NCBI GenBank assembly: GCA_037176705.1
Contig: CM073891.1
Location: 93,082,327-93,146,326 of the forward strand
Length of the DNA stretch: 64,000 nt
Source: Molossus alvarezi
Lineage: Eukaryota > Chordata > Mammalia > Chiroptera > Molossidae
Direction of reading: 5' to 3'
Shown: piece after piece, positions 1 to 13,002 of the stretch
How positions within the stretch are numbered: the stretch's first letter is position 1
How the letters are laid out: every line of letters begins with the position of its first letter
The notes under the pieces: generated by a model
Databases searched by the model: none
Told to the model about the DNA's origin: nothing
What the model saw: the letters and a program-made list of their open reading frames with translations, nothing else
Position numbers and translations under genes: made by a program

Positions 1-164
1 AGAATTAGGAAAAATCACCAGGACCCAGATGTGTCATTAGAGAACAAGGCTTAGATCATCCAAACTCTCGTATTCCCAATTACTATGCACAGATGTGAAA
101 GTTAGACAGTGAAGGAGTCTGATGAAAAAAACAAAGAATTCATTTGATGTTTGAAAGAACAAAC

Positions 165-504
165 TATTAATAGATGCAACAACATGGATAAATTTCAAAA
201 GCATTCTAAGTGAAAGGAGCCAGGTGCAAAGACTGGAAGCTATATGATTCCATTTACATAAAATTGTGCAAAAAACAAAAGTGTAGTGATGCAGGGCAGA
301 TGAGTGTTTGGTAAGGTGGGTGTGATAGGGTTCTTGTTTGATGGGAGGGGTCTGGGCTGCAGAGTGACTGGTGGGTGATGGAATGTTCTGTTACGATTGT
401 GGCCATGGTCACACAAAAGTGCATGTTTGGCAAAATCATTGAACTACATGGCTAGCATTGATACATTTTCCTTGTGTAAATTATATCTTAATAAAGCTGA
501 CTAA
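165..504 (+). mobile_element. Old L1 (L1M-type) 3' end, sense
   Basis: Begins with the end-of-ORF2/3'UTR phrase 'caacaacatggataaat', followed by 'attctaagtgaaaggagcc' and 'tatatgattccatttacat'. It ends in 'ttaataaagctgactaaaa', an AATAAA signal and short A-rich tail. This order is the standard 3' terminus of older mammalian L1s. It is 5'-truncated and diverged. The exact subfamily cannot be fixed by eye. Confidence 0.75.
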
Positions 505-772
505 AAAAACAAAATATAAGATTATCAAGCACTCAAGATAACTTTTGTTTTCATAGGTTATATCTATTGATATTCAGTGTAATATAAACTAGTACTCCAA
601 AAAATTTTAAATAGATATTAATTTATTAAAAACAAATTTTCTATAAATTTAAAAATCCTCTAGAATAGTGTATTTGTTTTAAAATGTGTGTTATATACAG
701 ATATTATAAAAACAGATATAAAACATATTTTGCTATCTTTCAAAAATAAGTCCATTACCCTTTACCATAAAT

Positions 773-813
<41 letters not shown>

Positions 814-1169
814 TATGGCAAAAAAAAAACAACTGTATTTTTCAAAAAAAAATTAATTTCATGAGAATAGCATTGCTTTAGATTTTTGCAAATCTCTTTA
901 ATGACTGGCTGAACAAGAGACAACTGGAGTCTCATGTCTACTTCTGTATTTAGTATGTTGTGATATGTTTATTAAGAAACGCTAAGTCTCACACTCATAG
1001 GTATTTGAATAGTCAGGAATATTTCATAGCTTTTTCAAGTGGTAGTTTCTTAAAAGTGAGTCTCAGTGTATACTATGAAACCATATAAATCAACATTTGT
1101 GCTGTTGCATTGCTTTTTAAATGGATTTATTACCCATGCATGCAATATTGGCTATGAAATGAAGCAATA
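505..1169. other. AT-rich DNA, no gene seen
   Basis: Very AT-rich with frequent stops in all frames. The only discrete structure is the CA microsatellite listed separately. I recognise no repeat family here. Confidence 0.6.
775..811. repeat. (CA)n microsatellite
   Basis: Uninterrupted CA dinucleotide run of about 18 units, followed by a TATTATGG flank. Confidence 0.97.
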
Positions 1170-1246
1170 AGAACTGGTAAGAATTGCAGGTTGGAGAAAT
1201 AAAAATATGCACACACCCTGGAAACAATTTGACATATCTTTTTAAA

Positions 1247-1263
1247 GAAAGATTGATTGATTT

Positions 1264-1311
<48 letters not shown>

Positions 1312-1443
1312 TTGATTTGTTGTTCTGCAACATATGCATTCATTGGTTGCTTCGTGTATGTGTCCTGACTGGGGATCGAACCTATAACCTTGGTAGACAT
1401 ATCAGTATGATGCTCTAACCAGCTGAGCTACCTGGCCAATGCC
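1247..1443 (-). mobile_element. tRNA-derived SINE, older Ves-like type, antisense
   Basis: The complement reads head to tail: a GGCCAGGTAGCTCAGCTGG-like A-box head, a GGTTCGATCC-like B box, a body with 'CATTGGTTGC', then a long GA tract. It is flanked by near-identical 16-base target-site duplications at 1231-1246 and 1444-1459. The head differs from the two commoner SINE types in the window and resembles the copy at 44385-44523. Confidence 0.85.
1266..1308. repeat. (GA)n microsatellite inside SINE
   Basis: Pure GA run of about 21 units in the pyrimidine/purine-rich body of the antisense SINE. It probably expanded from the short (CT)n that all copies of this SINE carry. Confidence 0.95.
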
Positions 1444-1774
1444 GACATTATCTTTTAAACCTGAACATATGTAGGACCTAGAAAACTGTCCACACCTATG
1501 CCCAAACACAGGTATAAAGATACTCACAGCACTATTGTTTGTAATACCAAGAAACTGAACATTTTTTAAATGCCCATGAAAGAATAATGTATAAATTATA
1601 GCATAGTCACACAATGAAATATAAATTATATAGCACTAACAAAGACTGAACAAAAGCTACAATCAACAACACAGAAATTTTAGAAAAGTATTATTGACAA
1701 ACAAAATAAATTGCTTGATTGAACACACATTGCATAATGCCATGTTAAAACCAGGTTTAAAAACAGGCAAAACT

Positions 1775-2015
1775 GCCTTGGCCAGTTTGGCTCAGCGGTT
1801 AGAGCATGGGCCTGCGGTTCAGAGAGATCCTGGTTCGCTTCCCACTAAGGACACGTACCTCAGTTGCAGTTTGTCACTGGCCCTGGTTGGGTCATGCGGG
1901 AGGCAGCCACTCGATTTGTCCCTTTCACGTCGATGTTTCTCTCTCTTTCTCTCCCTCCCTCTATCCTCTATCTGAACAAAAAATGGAAAAATGTCCTCGA
2001 ATGAGGATTAAAAAC
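1775..2015 (+). mobile_element. Ves-type SINE, type B, full length
   Basis: Starts GCCTTGGCCAGTTTGGCTCAG (A-box region) and has a B-box-like TGGTTCGCTTCCC. The body includes 'cagttgcagtttgtc', 'cgatgtttctctctc' and the 3' hallmark 'ATGTCCTCGAATGAGGATT'. A perfect 16-base target-site duplication (AAAAACAGGCAAAACT) flanks it at 1759-1774 and 2016-2031, so this is a clean and fairly recent insertion. Confidence 0.95.
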
Positions 2016-2170
2016 AAAAACAGGCAAAACTGAATAAAATATTGTGTGGGGATATATGCATATGTGACCATTGATAATTATAACCAGTAAATGATATGTG
2101 AACAATTGCAAATGATGCGTGCCTCTAGGGAAGGGAACGTGGTTTCTTCAACAAGAGGTAAGGTTTTATT

Positions 2171-3963
2171 TATAAAGTTGATGTTTGTTTTCTAATTATT
2201 TTCATTATGATTAATAACTCACATATAACCAACATGTGTGTTATGTAGTTTATCTGTATACATGGTTATTTTAATAGAGCCCTTTAATCTTGAGCTAAGC
2301 CTGAGATATCACACTGACTACTGCCAGAATGATATATCTTCCAAAGACTTTCGAGCAGAGGACTTTGTATATTTTCATACCCTTCTGAGCCCTCATGCAT
2401 CACACTTATATAAAGTGGGGGGCATAAAATAAAGGACTATGATAAGATGTTCATAGTATGATCAGAGAAAAATTCATATTGAAACTGTACATAATTTTTT
2501 TCAAAAATCATAATATGCACACATGTAGACATACAGTATACCACACAATTAATTATCTTAGGGACTCAATACAGTTTTGTCTGAACCACTGAATCCACAT
2601 TCTTTTTTTCTATTGTTCCATTAGTTTCTATTCTAAGCAAACATAAGTCATGCGTTATTTGAAATATGCCCAGAAATTGCACCACAAACATCCATTCTTG
2701 TGAAAACAAATAAAAATCAGAAGCAAACTAATAAGGTTATTCATTCTACTCATACTTTTTTCTTTTTGACTCCTGAGTGGTTCTTTTTAGACCCATGCAG
2801 ATTTATTTAAGTGCTGCTGATGCAATGCGGTTTTTACTTTCATCACTGCCCTATCAAATTTAATAATCAGGCAGTAACAAGAGACTATATATTTTCACGG
2901 CATTTTTTTCAGGTCATTGAACTATAATAACTTTGAATTCCAACCTTATTTTTAAAGTCAGATATGCAGTTCATGAAAACAGCATAATGATGGTTTTGTA
3001 AAAGAATATTTGATGTTATACAGAAAAAAAAATCACCTGTAAGATTTTATAAAGAACTGTCATAGATATGTTTTATTTAGTACGATCCATTATTGGGTGT
3101 GGAATGATGTAATGAAGACTATTATATGATACACGGACTCAGTGAAATGATCACAGGTGCTATTTGGTCAATGTTCGTGATGCTCTCTCTCTTTTTTTTT
3201 TCTGATTATCCATCCCTTAATTTTATTTTGTGTTGGTATGAATGTCTTTCAGGTTTAAGACAGTTCTGAAAAATAGTTAATGCTCCCTACCTGCACTATA
3301 AAGGTGTATTTAGAAGTCGTGCATTTTGATTGTAATAAGTATACTGCGTTATGTCAAGGATAATTATCATTGACAAATTAACAGTTTGGAAGCCAATAAA
3401 GAACCAGTGGTTTTATATAAAGTGCTCTAAAACCAATGCTCAGTCTAAAAGGAAAAGAATATGTGCTCTTTAATGAATAGTACAACTTTGATTTCTTGGG
3501 TTTCAATAATAAAATGAACCAAAAGAATTATAGATTATAATGTTTTTTGCAATCAATAGTATAAACATACTACCTACAATAAATTTACTGTTATTGCTTT
3601 TTATTTTTATAATAAAAACAAGGACAGTACAATATATAAAATATCAATTTTGTATCAAAACATTATCATTAAAACACTATATCATTAAGAAAAATATTAT
3701 TTTTCATTATAGAATATGTTCATATTTTATCTTGGATGAATATAGATAGTAATAATAAATGATAAATTACCTTTATGTTCTCCATACTCAAAATAATTAT
3801 CCAAATATATAAAATGTCCAATACTAATTATTTAAGACTTATTAAACTTTTGACCCCTTTGGATTTGATACTCATTGGCCATAAACTAGAAGACTGGCAT
3901 TCTTAAAGGTCAGGAATGACTGATTATATCATATAATTCTGGTTCAAGGGGGAAGTCATCATA
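2171..3963. other. AT-rich unassigned DNA
   Basis: No open frame longer than about 70 codons, no tRNA-like or SINE head, and no L1 phrases that I recognise. A few T-rich runs occur (for example 3190-3200). Confidence 0.55.
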
Positions 3964-3980
3964 AAAATAACTCATTCACA

Positions 3981-4207
3981 GCCCAGCCAGTGTGGCTCAG
4001 TGGTTAAGCATTGATCATGCACCAAGAGGTCGCCGGTTCAATTACTGGTCAAGGCACATGCCCAGGTTGTGGGCCCAATACCCAGTGGGGGGTATACAGG
4101 AGGCGGCCAATCGATGTTCTCTCTCATCAATGTTTCTATCTCTCTCTCCCTCTCCCTTCCTCTCTGCTTAAAATCAATAAAGAAAAAATTTTTTTTAAAT
4201 CAAATAA
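3981..4207 (+). mobile_element. Ves-type SINE, type A, full length
   Basis: Head 'gcccagccagtgtggctcag', B box 'GGTTCAATTAC', then a second B-box-like segment around 'ttgtgggcccaatacccag', 'cgatgttctctctcatc' and a terminal 'aaatcaataaag' A-rich tail. Target-site duplications lie at 3964-3980 and 4208-4224 with two mismatches. Confidence 0.95.
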
Positions 4208-4224
4208 AAAATAACCCATCCACA

Positions 4225-7200
4225 AGTATTGCCACTACCTCAAATAGGGAAAGATGTGAAGCACAAACACACTTAGATGATAAAATTCTAAAATGTTAAA
4301 GAATAATTGATCTTCTAACTAATACAACCAAGAATCTCAGTACTTTCAACTTCGGGATGCTTGTTGTATGTTTCCCAGTTCTGCATGATGTCTCTATAGT
4401 TCTTCCTAAAAAATGACCTGCCATCCCTGAGCTTGTTGGAATCCTGGATTTCACCCAGTCACTAGTGTTGACCCATCACAAAGAGGACAATTTGGAAATT
4501 AGACTGCAGAAGTTATATCTCAAAGTTACATAAATCAAAATGAAATTGAATAAGGTTGGAGACAAGGTTGGAGAAGACATATCACCAGAAGTTTCAAACT
4601 TATGTTGTTATAATTCTATACTCCTTCCCAGGTTTAAATGAAACAATTCATAACTTCCTCATTGGTGTCTGAAAAATGTTAGCCAAAAAGTATAGTTTCA
4701 TCCACTAACAAATATGTACACAATTAAAAATGAACAATTTAGTTGTGTATTTTTCTAACTGGCATTTCTAATTTGAATAAAATAAGAGGGCAGTGCATAT
4801 AATGCCAAGAACAAAGGTTTTATCTGAGCATAATTGGAAAATAAAATGTTTTAGAATAAAGACAAAAGAAAGACATTTTCCTGGACTTTTAACTTCTTAA
4901 GTATAACCTTTTTTTACTTTTCACCTTTCCTCTCTGCCCTAACTTTCCACACTTGCCAGGTGACCGAATAAACTATTATAAACTTTAAGATTGTCCTATG
5001 CATATGTGATGGGGCATAAAAGAGACATACAGCTGGAGAAGGAACCATCATCTCTGGCTGGAAGTAATTCTTATTGGCCAGCAGCACAAGCTCAACATCA
5101 GACATGCAGTCCCAATGCATGCAGAAAATTATTGTCCATGTAGCTCAAACTTACTTGTAAGTAAACTTTCAGAAGCTTGACCCCTATGGAATAAATACTC
5201 TCTGAAAAGCATGATAAGAAAGGTCATAAATAGAGAGCATGGCATAGGGAGAAAAAAATAACTGATGCCCAATTCCTCTTTCATTTTTTTATTTTCTATT
5301 TTGAAAACTAAATACAGTTCAAAAATTCCACTTAAAAAATTAGAATTTTAAATTCATGTCAAAAGTATCTGTGATATTAATACTTTTATAAATTTGAAGA
5401 CTTGTATGATGCTGGTTCATATACTCATTTTATGAAACTTTCCTAAGAGTACAGACTTGGAAAAGTCAAGTGCATCTTATGCACAAGAAATAAAGTGCAC
5501 TCACACTTTGTAATAAATATATAATTTTAAATGAAAGAGGAAAATCATAGGATAAGTAGTCATATATTTAAAAGGCGTATTGAAAAAGTCATGACCATTT
5601 CTAAAAATTAAATAACAAACAAAACAAACTTGGATCTGCTTGTCTTTTGCACATGGATTAATCAAATCCATTGGATAATTTACCAGACAACAGTAAGTTT
5701 TTTGGAAGAGTATATATAAAATTTAGCCCGTATTTTCTTTATCTCAAGATACATTAAAAAAAATTAATACATCAGTATAATAAATATATGTATATATGTA
5801 TTTTTTTTTTTTTACTGCACTTGCTTACATCTCCCTTAAGATAAGGAACAGTTTGGTAACTTAAATTCAAAGACTGGGATGAGACCCAGAATGGGAGGAC
5901 ATAGGAAGGCAAGATGTAGGACAGATGTTTTTGTAAGTTAACATCATGCCCAAATCCTACAGAACATTCCCATAGGTTTTTAGTACATCAGAGCCAGTTC
6001 TCCTGAAGCTGACAGAAATCTTTGTACCTCTAATTATTATACAGCTGTAGAGGAATATCACCCTGCTTTGATTTAGCAAGTGGAAATTTTTTCAGCAAAC
6101 TCTATATTAAGATTCAATTGAAACAGCCGTGTAGCTCTTGAATGAACCAAACAAAGACAAACCTTTAAAGCACAGACAAAATTCTGTGCTTCCTAAGCTC
6201 AGAAAAGAATAGAAAAGAAGCACTTTCTTCAAGATCTGAACTATGTGATGTCTTCACAAAGTCTTTCTCAGTAGAACCAAAGATCAAGTTACAAGGAGAT
6301 TTTTTCACTTTTCTCATATGATGATGGGAATCGATGAATAAAACTGAGCAGAACACAATATTTATCTCCAGTGTTAAATCACACTCATTCTGCCCATAAT
6401 TCCTCATGTATTATCAATTTACAAAGTCCTCAGTGATTCAACTTCCAAAACCTGGAAGACAGGAGACCCTTAGTAAAATGAGTTAAATTATTCTTGGATT
6501 TATTTATTTATTTTAAAAATTACCTTGGCTTAACTATTCTTTTGCATAAGTAAAAATTATTTCTTAACTACTTTATAAATTTTTGGATATTTTGAATGAC
6601 TCCTGATATAAAAGATGGAAAAAATTAGCACTCATATGCTCTACCTAACATCACCAAGCTTCTTGATTTTTTAAATTATACTTTTTAGTATTAAAATTAT
6701 GTCTCAATTAAATAAGAACTCAAGCCACAAGTTATATACTTTTCAAGATTACAAAAATGGATGTAATGTAGACCTTAAGTTCAAACAGCCTTATGTGGGA
6801 CAGAACAAATACATTGCAATGTAAGATGATAAAGGTTGGGCTTGGCAGCTTGCAGTATGTGTAAGACCTTCCACCAAGATGTACAGAATGTCATGCTATA
6901 ATCCATAATCTTAATTATTGCTATGAAATAAGAACGTGTCGATACTAATCTAGAGTCCTTTTGAGGTCTTAAATCTCAACTTTAGAATTTCAACCTCTCT
7001 ATGAATCTTTTTAAGAAAAATTTGTAAAGAACTTGGAAACTAACAGAGCAGTGTTCAACTGGAGACTAAATTTTAAGTAAATTATGTCTACAGATTTGGA
7101 AATCATCCTCATACATGTCTACATGGGATTCTTTGTATGGTCAGAAGGGCACCTGGTAGGAGGAAGTTTTCTCTATGTAGCTGGGAGACCAGGAGTTAAG

Positions 7201-7363
7201 AGTGTGCTATATAATGGATAATTTTTCCATTCTATGTAAAGAACTCTCTGGAACTGAATACATCAATGGAAGTATCAGAAGTACAGCAATGGTGAACCTG
7301 GGGAGAAGGAATGCTCTCTGTAAAGCAGCAGCTCTCTTTCATTGAATATCAAATGTTTCTATA
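4225..7363. other. AT-rich unassigned DNA
   Basis: About 3.1 kb with only short random open frames (80 codons at most, 6165-6407 on the minus strand, unrecognised). Contains a T13 run near 5801-5813. I recognise no repeat consensus; diverged repeats could be missed by eye. Confidence 0.5.
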
Positions 7364-7378
7364 AAAGTAACTTTGATT

Positions 7379-7521
7379 CTGGCCAGTTTGGCTTAGTGGT
7401 TAGAGAGTTGGCCTGTGGACCAAAGGGTTGCAGGTTCAATTCCCGTCAAGGGCAGTACCTGGGTTTCAGGTTCAATTCCTGACCCCAATTGTGGTCCAGT
7501 GGGAGACAATAGACCGATATG

Positions 7522-7580
<59 letters not shown>

Positions 7581-7647
7581 TTCCTTCCACTCTATCTAAA
7601 AATCGATGAAAACGTATCCTCTGGTGAGGGTTAACAACAACAACAAC
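7379..7647 (+). mobile_element. Ves-type SINE variant with two B-box-like segments
   Basis: Head 'ctggccagtttggcttagtgg'. Two copies of GGTTCAATTCC-like sequence lie about 37 bases apart (near 7433 and 7470). A long CT tract follows, then 'ccactctatctaaaaatcga' and a CAA-rich tail. Target-site duplications are AAAGTAACTTTGATT at 7364-7378 and its diverged partner at 7648-7662. Confidence 0.9.
7525..7579. repeat. (CT)n microsatellite inside SINE
   Basis: About 27 CT units expanded from the pyrimidine-rich SINE body. It generates spurious Ser/Leu and Arg/Glu open frames on the two strands. Confidence 0.96.
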
Positions 7648-7662
7648 AAAGTGACTTTGTTG

Positions 7663-8927
7663 AATAGAATATGTGAGAATACTGAGACATACTTGTGAGT
7701 GGGGATGGGAAGTTTTCCAGTGGCCAGCGACCTAGAATTGAGTTTTAGAAAGAGGAGCCAAGAAGATAATAGTCTAAAGATAAATGTAACCTTATTTGTA
7801 CCTGCAAGCTAGGGGTAGCTGAGGAAATAAAAGTTACTTTAGAGAGATTCAGGTAAAAATTTATTTCTTTCATTAATTTACCCCAGGACTTAATTAGGTG
7901 ACTAAAAATGCAGTTGCTAAAATGATATCAGAATACCAAAGGGAGTCCAAGTGGTCTCATTTCATTAAACCCAGGGAGCTGCCAAGAGAATGCTTTTCAG
8001 AAATAAACATGTATGGAAGTATCAACCAAAAAACAAGAAAGTGCCTGGCAAACTAATTTTTACCCTTTTTGCTATAGGGTGTACAGAAAAATATATATAG
8101 ACTTCCATGATTCTTTCAACTGGTGGATCTGGACTTTGTAGTTAAAAGGACTTTTGAGTTTTATTTATCTTTAAATTAGGACAGTAGGTCCAATAGCTTT
8201 TCATAGTATAACTGACTTCTGATATTTTATTAAAACAGACTTCAGAGTCATAAAGAATACTTTACAAACTAGGACAACCTGAAAGGTTTTTATTTTACTC
8301 AAGAGATATTTTTGTGACTAATAAGAAGACACAAAGAATACTTATGGAACTCGAATGATCACATATGTTTGAAAGGGGGATTAAGACAAATTATTATGTA
8401 GTATATGGTTGATGGCAAATACAAAATCCAGTTGTCATCTTCAAAACTGGAGCTATATCCACTAGGGCATCAGCAAGCTTTGCCAGTCACATTGAGTAAT
8501 AGGCACGGAAGTATTTGCAAGGGATCCAAGGCCATAAATCTGAACAACCTGACATTTGAGCATCTCTTTGATAGCTTATAGGAGCTATCCTTATCCTGTG
8601 TGAGCAGATCCTTAAAGCAGCTCAGATAGTAATATCAGCCCACACACACCCGTCCTTTTCACCACCTGTAGCTTGAAAAGCACCTTTTAACACCTTCTCC
8701 CAACAGGCTGCGAGGACCACCAGAGATAGCATGCTGCCGGAAAAGCCATTCACAGGAGAACCATTCAGCTTTGATAGCTCTAAGGTATTGACTTTACAGT
8801 TATACACAGAGGGTGTTTTGGGGTGGAAAAATATGAAAAGGTAGAAAATGTATGCCATTCTTACTCATTCCCTCATAGTCAGAGAAAGGGTGTACTGAGA
8901 AAGAAATGGAATATATGGAAAATTTTT
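7663..8927. other. Unassigned DNA
   Basis: AT-rich with no recognised gene or repeat. A slightly more GC-rich part (8620-8800) opens a 78-codon minus-strand frame that I do not recognise. Confidence 0.5.
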
Positions 8928-8942
8928 AAAAAGAGAGAAATA

Positions 8943-9177
8943 GCCCTGGCCAGTCTGGCTCAGCAGTTAGAGCGTGGGCCTGCGGTTCAGAGAGACCCGA
9001 GTTCAGATCCCACTAAGGGCACGTACCTCAGTTGCAGTTTGTCCCCGGCCCTGGTTGGGTCATGCAGGTGGCAACCACTCGATGTGTCTCTTTCACATTG
9101 ATGTTTCTCTCTCTCTCTCTCTCCCTCCCACTCTATCTGAACAAAAAATGGAAAAATGTGCTCGGGTGAGGATAAAA
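8943..9177 (+). mobile_element. Ves-type SINE, type B, full length
   Basis: GCCCTGGCCAGTCTGGCTCAG head, degraded B box (GAGTTCAGATCCC), 'gttgcagtttgtccccggcc', the CT-rich body and the 3' signature 'ATGTGCTCGGGTGAGGAT' plus A-tail. It is flanked by AAGAGAGAAATA-type duplications (8928-8942 and about 9178-9192). Confidence 0.93.
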
Positions 9178-9192
9178 AAAGAGAGAGAAATA

Positions 9193-10205
9193 AAGACATA
9201 TAAACCTTTCTTGCAAAGAAGAAAAATGCCTTTTGTTCTCATTAAGTGGTCAATATGTTATACATATCGCATTTGATGCAAGATAGAAGAGACACAACAA
9301 AAAAAGCTTCCAAAACTTTGGTATTGAAGATTCATTAATATCTCCTCTACTCCTATGTATTCATCTTTCATCATGAAAGGAGCCTCAAATAAACTTTCCT
9401 TATAGAGCTGGCTATCCCAGAACATCTTTGGAGTAGTAAAAGAAAATCTTAGGGTAGAAAAAATAAAAACTATTGGGAAATAATTGTGTTGTTTTTGTTA
9501 ATAATCACTCCTCTAGGAAGGAAGGGGATCAACATTTATTTAAGACAATTGGAAACAACAACTAGCAAAATGTTATAGTGCTTTTAGTAGCAAAGTTACA
9601 GAGAAAATGTTCTAGTATAGTAATAAGGCAATAAAGATCAATACAATTTGCCTTTAGAAAAAATAAATTACATGGAAAACTTCCCTTTTTCTGCTCTTCC
9701 TTAAAGATTTATATGAGTATTTTAGTGAATTTAAACAAGAGAATTTGTGCATATAGGAGATGACATTGTTTAACAACTGTCTTTGTATATTTATAAAAGA
9801 GACATTGATGACAGTTTTTGAAAGAACATTTGCTTATATTGCTTGTATAATAAATACTTGGGAGACATTTTGAAAGGACAGCTTTTCTTTACTAATGAAT
9901 GAATGCAGTCTAATAATGATAGTGGAGTCATAATATGCATCACTGCAGAAAATGCGTAAGTGATAAGGTATTGGATGAACCATTTTTTGAAAAGATGTAT
10001 CTAAAAACAGCTGAGCACTGGATAGAGATGTCATCTATCATAGGAGATACTTATTAACTAGCCTCATTATATCTTCCAAAATGTTCCTTCAAATGAACAC
10101 ATAATCAGAAGCATACTTCTTTCAGAAAATAGAAATATTGTGAGTTGTAATAGAGATCATCATCATCATTGTTCTTCTCTTCTTCCTCCTCCTCTTCATC
10201 ACAAG
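9193..10205. other. AT-rich unassigned DNA
   Basis: No recognisable gene or repeat. Includes a short (ATC)n near 10158-10170 followed by a pyrimidine-rich TTCCTCCTCC tract. Confidence 0.5.
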
Positions 10206-10315
10206 GGCCACTATTTATTGATTTTCAAGTGAGCTAGCACCCTACTAATGTGTTATCATTTTTGTTTCAGTTCGTCTTCACAACATTATGCCAATAACAG
10301 CATCTTCAAATTTCT
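10206..10315 (+). mobile_element. Possible MIR fragment
   Basis: The word order 'ggccactatttattgatt', then 'tgtgttatcat', then 'cttcacaacattatg' matches the centre of a MIR element (ATTTATTGAGC ... TTATCTCA ... CTCACAACA). It is heavily diverged, so this is only a weak call. Confidence 0.35.
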
Positions 10316-10744
10316 TTTTCTTAACTACTTCCAAAGATAGTAAGTGTTGGTCATTGTGGTAACATGACTCCTGTGAGGGTAAACTTACAGATTGACTTAG
10401 AATAATACATGGAGATCCTGAGTCTTATCTGGCTAGCATTGGCAGCTCAATATATTTCAAGTTAGCCAAACAGGACATGACATTGATGATTTATATTTAG
10501 AGTGTTTATATAGTTAAGTAATCTTCCCAAGATCAGAGCGCCATGTACATATTGGTGACTTCCATTGTTTTAGCATGAAAACAGTTTTCTTATTCTCAGG
10601 TATAAAAACTTATTGTTTACACAAGCAGTGTGGAAAACAAAGACTATTTCAGATTCTATAGGCAGAACCTATATGACCAGAAATCTAATATGTTCTCTTG
10701 ATTATATGGTCAACACTTCCAACCTAAACTGGAATACACATAAA

Positions 10745-10998
10745 ATATAAAATGTGCAGTATATTTTAAAAATTTATTATTATAAAAATAAAATAAAATA
10801 AAATATCTCATTAATAATTTTGTATTGATTAGATGTTGAAGCTAATATTTTGGATATACAAAGTTAAATAAAATATTTTAAAATTAACCTCAAATATCTT
10901 TTTTGTCGTTTAATGTGGATAATAAAATATTTAAAATTACATATGCCACTCACATTTGTGGCTTGCATCCATTTGTCTTGAGTAGAGCTGTATAAACT
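10745..10998. mobile_element. Non-autonomous hAT-type DNA transposon relic
   Basis: Contains 'atctcattaataattttgta', 'attttggatatac', 'gttaaataaaatat' and 'aaaattacatatgcc', ending near 'gtagagctgta'. This is the order I recall for an old mammalian MER/hAT-Charlie family whose end reads like GGACAGCGCTG. The terminal inverted repeats are decayed. Family assignment is from memory. Confidence 0.45.
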
Positions 10999-10999
10999 G

Positions 11000-13002
11000 G
11001 GCCTAAGAAATATATTAACTGTCCTGGGGAATACATTATAATGAGACTGCCTAGTTTAAATGACAATACAAAACTTGATATACAAAGTCAGAAGTATTTA
11101 AATAAATCCTATTTAGGAGCATGTAAATAGTGAATCTTCTTTTAGACTATACATTTTTGTAGGTGGTATTGCCAGTCACTATTACCACTGGTCTTCATTC
11201 TCTGATTCCTTACACATTGTAGCCTGTCCCCAACCAGCCACTTTACAGACATAGGTCTTGACCAGGAAAGAGTGTGTATAGATACACATATATAATTTAT
11301 CAAACATGTATTTATTACTTATTAAATATATAATATAAATGTGAAATATATATTTATTTTTAAATTATTTACTTGTTTGCTCAGGTTATAGGGAATTTAT
11401 ATACTTATGAAAGAGCTTGGATTTTAACTGCTTATCTACCCTCTAGAGACTTTATGCCCAGCTATTTAATCTTCTCTACTACCCCAGACGCAAATCTTGC
11501 AGATGCCTGTGTGTGTTGGAGGCACTCCCTTTGTTCTAGAAGAACTTGGTCTCCTATGAACAACATATCTTCAAGAGATTTAAGTCTGCTTTTCAGAGCT
11601 CTAGGCTTGCCTATCCCAGTCCTTTATAAGGAGCCCCAAATATAAAAACATATCCCACGGGAAAAGTGGCTTTGTGCTTGAGGCTCGTCACGTTTCAAAT
11701 CTGTCATGCCAGTTCTGCGTAACCACCGAAAGCCTTGATGAACTATTTTTCTCAAGGAAATCCCCCTCTATATGTGTCAAGCCTGAAATTCAGGACTAAA
11801 TAAAACAAAAAGCAGGTGGTTGTCAACTCATCCTAAAAGGATGCTGCTCCCTGGACTTTCAACTCGTCTTGTGGTTATGTAACTCTTTTCTGTCTTTAAA
11901 AATATGGTCTTTGCAATTCATCAAGCTTGTACTAGGCGTTCCAGGGGCAATACTGGGCCACCATGGCCTCTTTTTTCCTATTCAGAAGCAGAAGTTGTAA
12001 CCATCTTTTATTTGAATACATCCTATCAAAGTATGTTAAGCTGACTTCATCATCATTGAACTCAGAGACTAAGTCTTCTTGTCTTTTTTGTTTGGCATGT
12101 AGAAGATATTTACTAAAATTTGATAAATTAATAAATGATTATATGAACAAATAAAGAAATGGTTAACCTATTTTTTAGAACACTAATTTTACTCCAGAAT
12201 AGAAGTGATTTGAATTTTGTATCCTCCAAAAGCAGGGCTGGACTTTGGACTTTGGACAATACTATAACCTCAAAAATTCAACTGTATCATTAATACATTT
12301 AAGTAGTACTTATGTGGATTGAATGAGAACATTGCCTTGTAAAGATTTTAGCAGAAAGGCTTTGTGCAACATAGGAGCTCATTAATCGGTAGTCATTCTT
12401 ATTGTTGGGATATGTGACACTCGCTGATCTTCCCCCCAAAAGATATTAGAATCTCGACAGAATTTTTCAGATGAGAGTCACCCACCTGATCACATCATTC
12501 TCTAAAATATTCTGATTTGTATAACCTGGGACTTAACAAAGACAAGAAATGAGTAAATACAGAACGGTACAGTCAATGTTACTAAATATAACATTAATTA
12601 GTTAATCTAGGCAATTATTTTTATGCAACAAATCATAAGTAACACATTGTGTGATGCTAGTGTGATTTAATGCATTTTCTCATTTACCACATCACCAATC
12701 CCACATTATAAGCCAGAGAAAATCTACCATGTATGAGAAAGGAAAATGTTTCTCTTCTGCTCTCATTTATACCCACTTCTTCCTTCACTGCTCATTACTC
12801 TTTTTATTCACTCACTGTGACTCATATAATCTGACAAAATGATTGTTCCTGTTAGTCAGTTTTAACATCAACTAAGGTGAACTCAGTCTCTCTATTGTTC
12901 TCTATTTTCATATTTCCTGTGCAGACTGTACATCAACTAGTTACTGTCCTGATTTGTTCTTACACAAGTATCTTCCTTCTTTTCCATATGCCTATAATTG
13001 CC
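11000..13002. other. Unassigned DNA
   Basis: AT-rich except for a moderately GC-richer block at about 11380-11960. That block holds a 90-codon plus-strand open frame (11373-11645) which I do not recognise, and 'tttataaggagccccaaat', which might be part of an unrecognised LTR. No gene is supported. Confidence 0.45.

Larger units (their letters stand above)
1170..2170 (+). mobile_element. Old L1M 3' region carrying two nested SINEs
   Basis: Outside the two SINE insertions the sequence follows the L1 ORF2-end/3'UTR order: 'aactggtaagaattgcagg', 'ggaaacaatttgacat', 'ccacacctatgcccaaaca', 'atagtcacacaatgaaat' and 'aaaaacaggcaaaact'. The copy is strongly diverged. Removing 1247-1443 and 1775-2015, each with one copy of its target-site duplication, restores collinearity. 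That fixes the insertion order as L1 first, then the SINEs. Confidence 0.65.

Noticed and set aside
5575..5625. 'gtattgaaaaagtcatgacc' as a mariner end
   Set aside because: No matching inverted repeat was found downstream.
7393..7634. Open frames rich in Ser-Leu or Arg-Glu repeats on both strands
   Set aside because: They come from the CT microsatellite inside a SINE. The same holds for frames at 1130-1339 and in most SINE copies.
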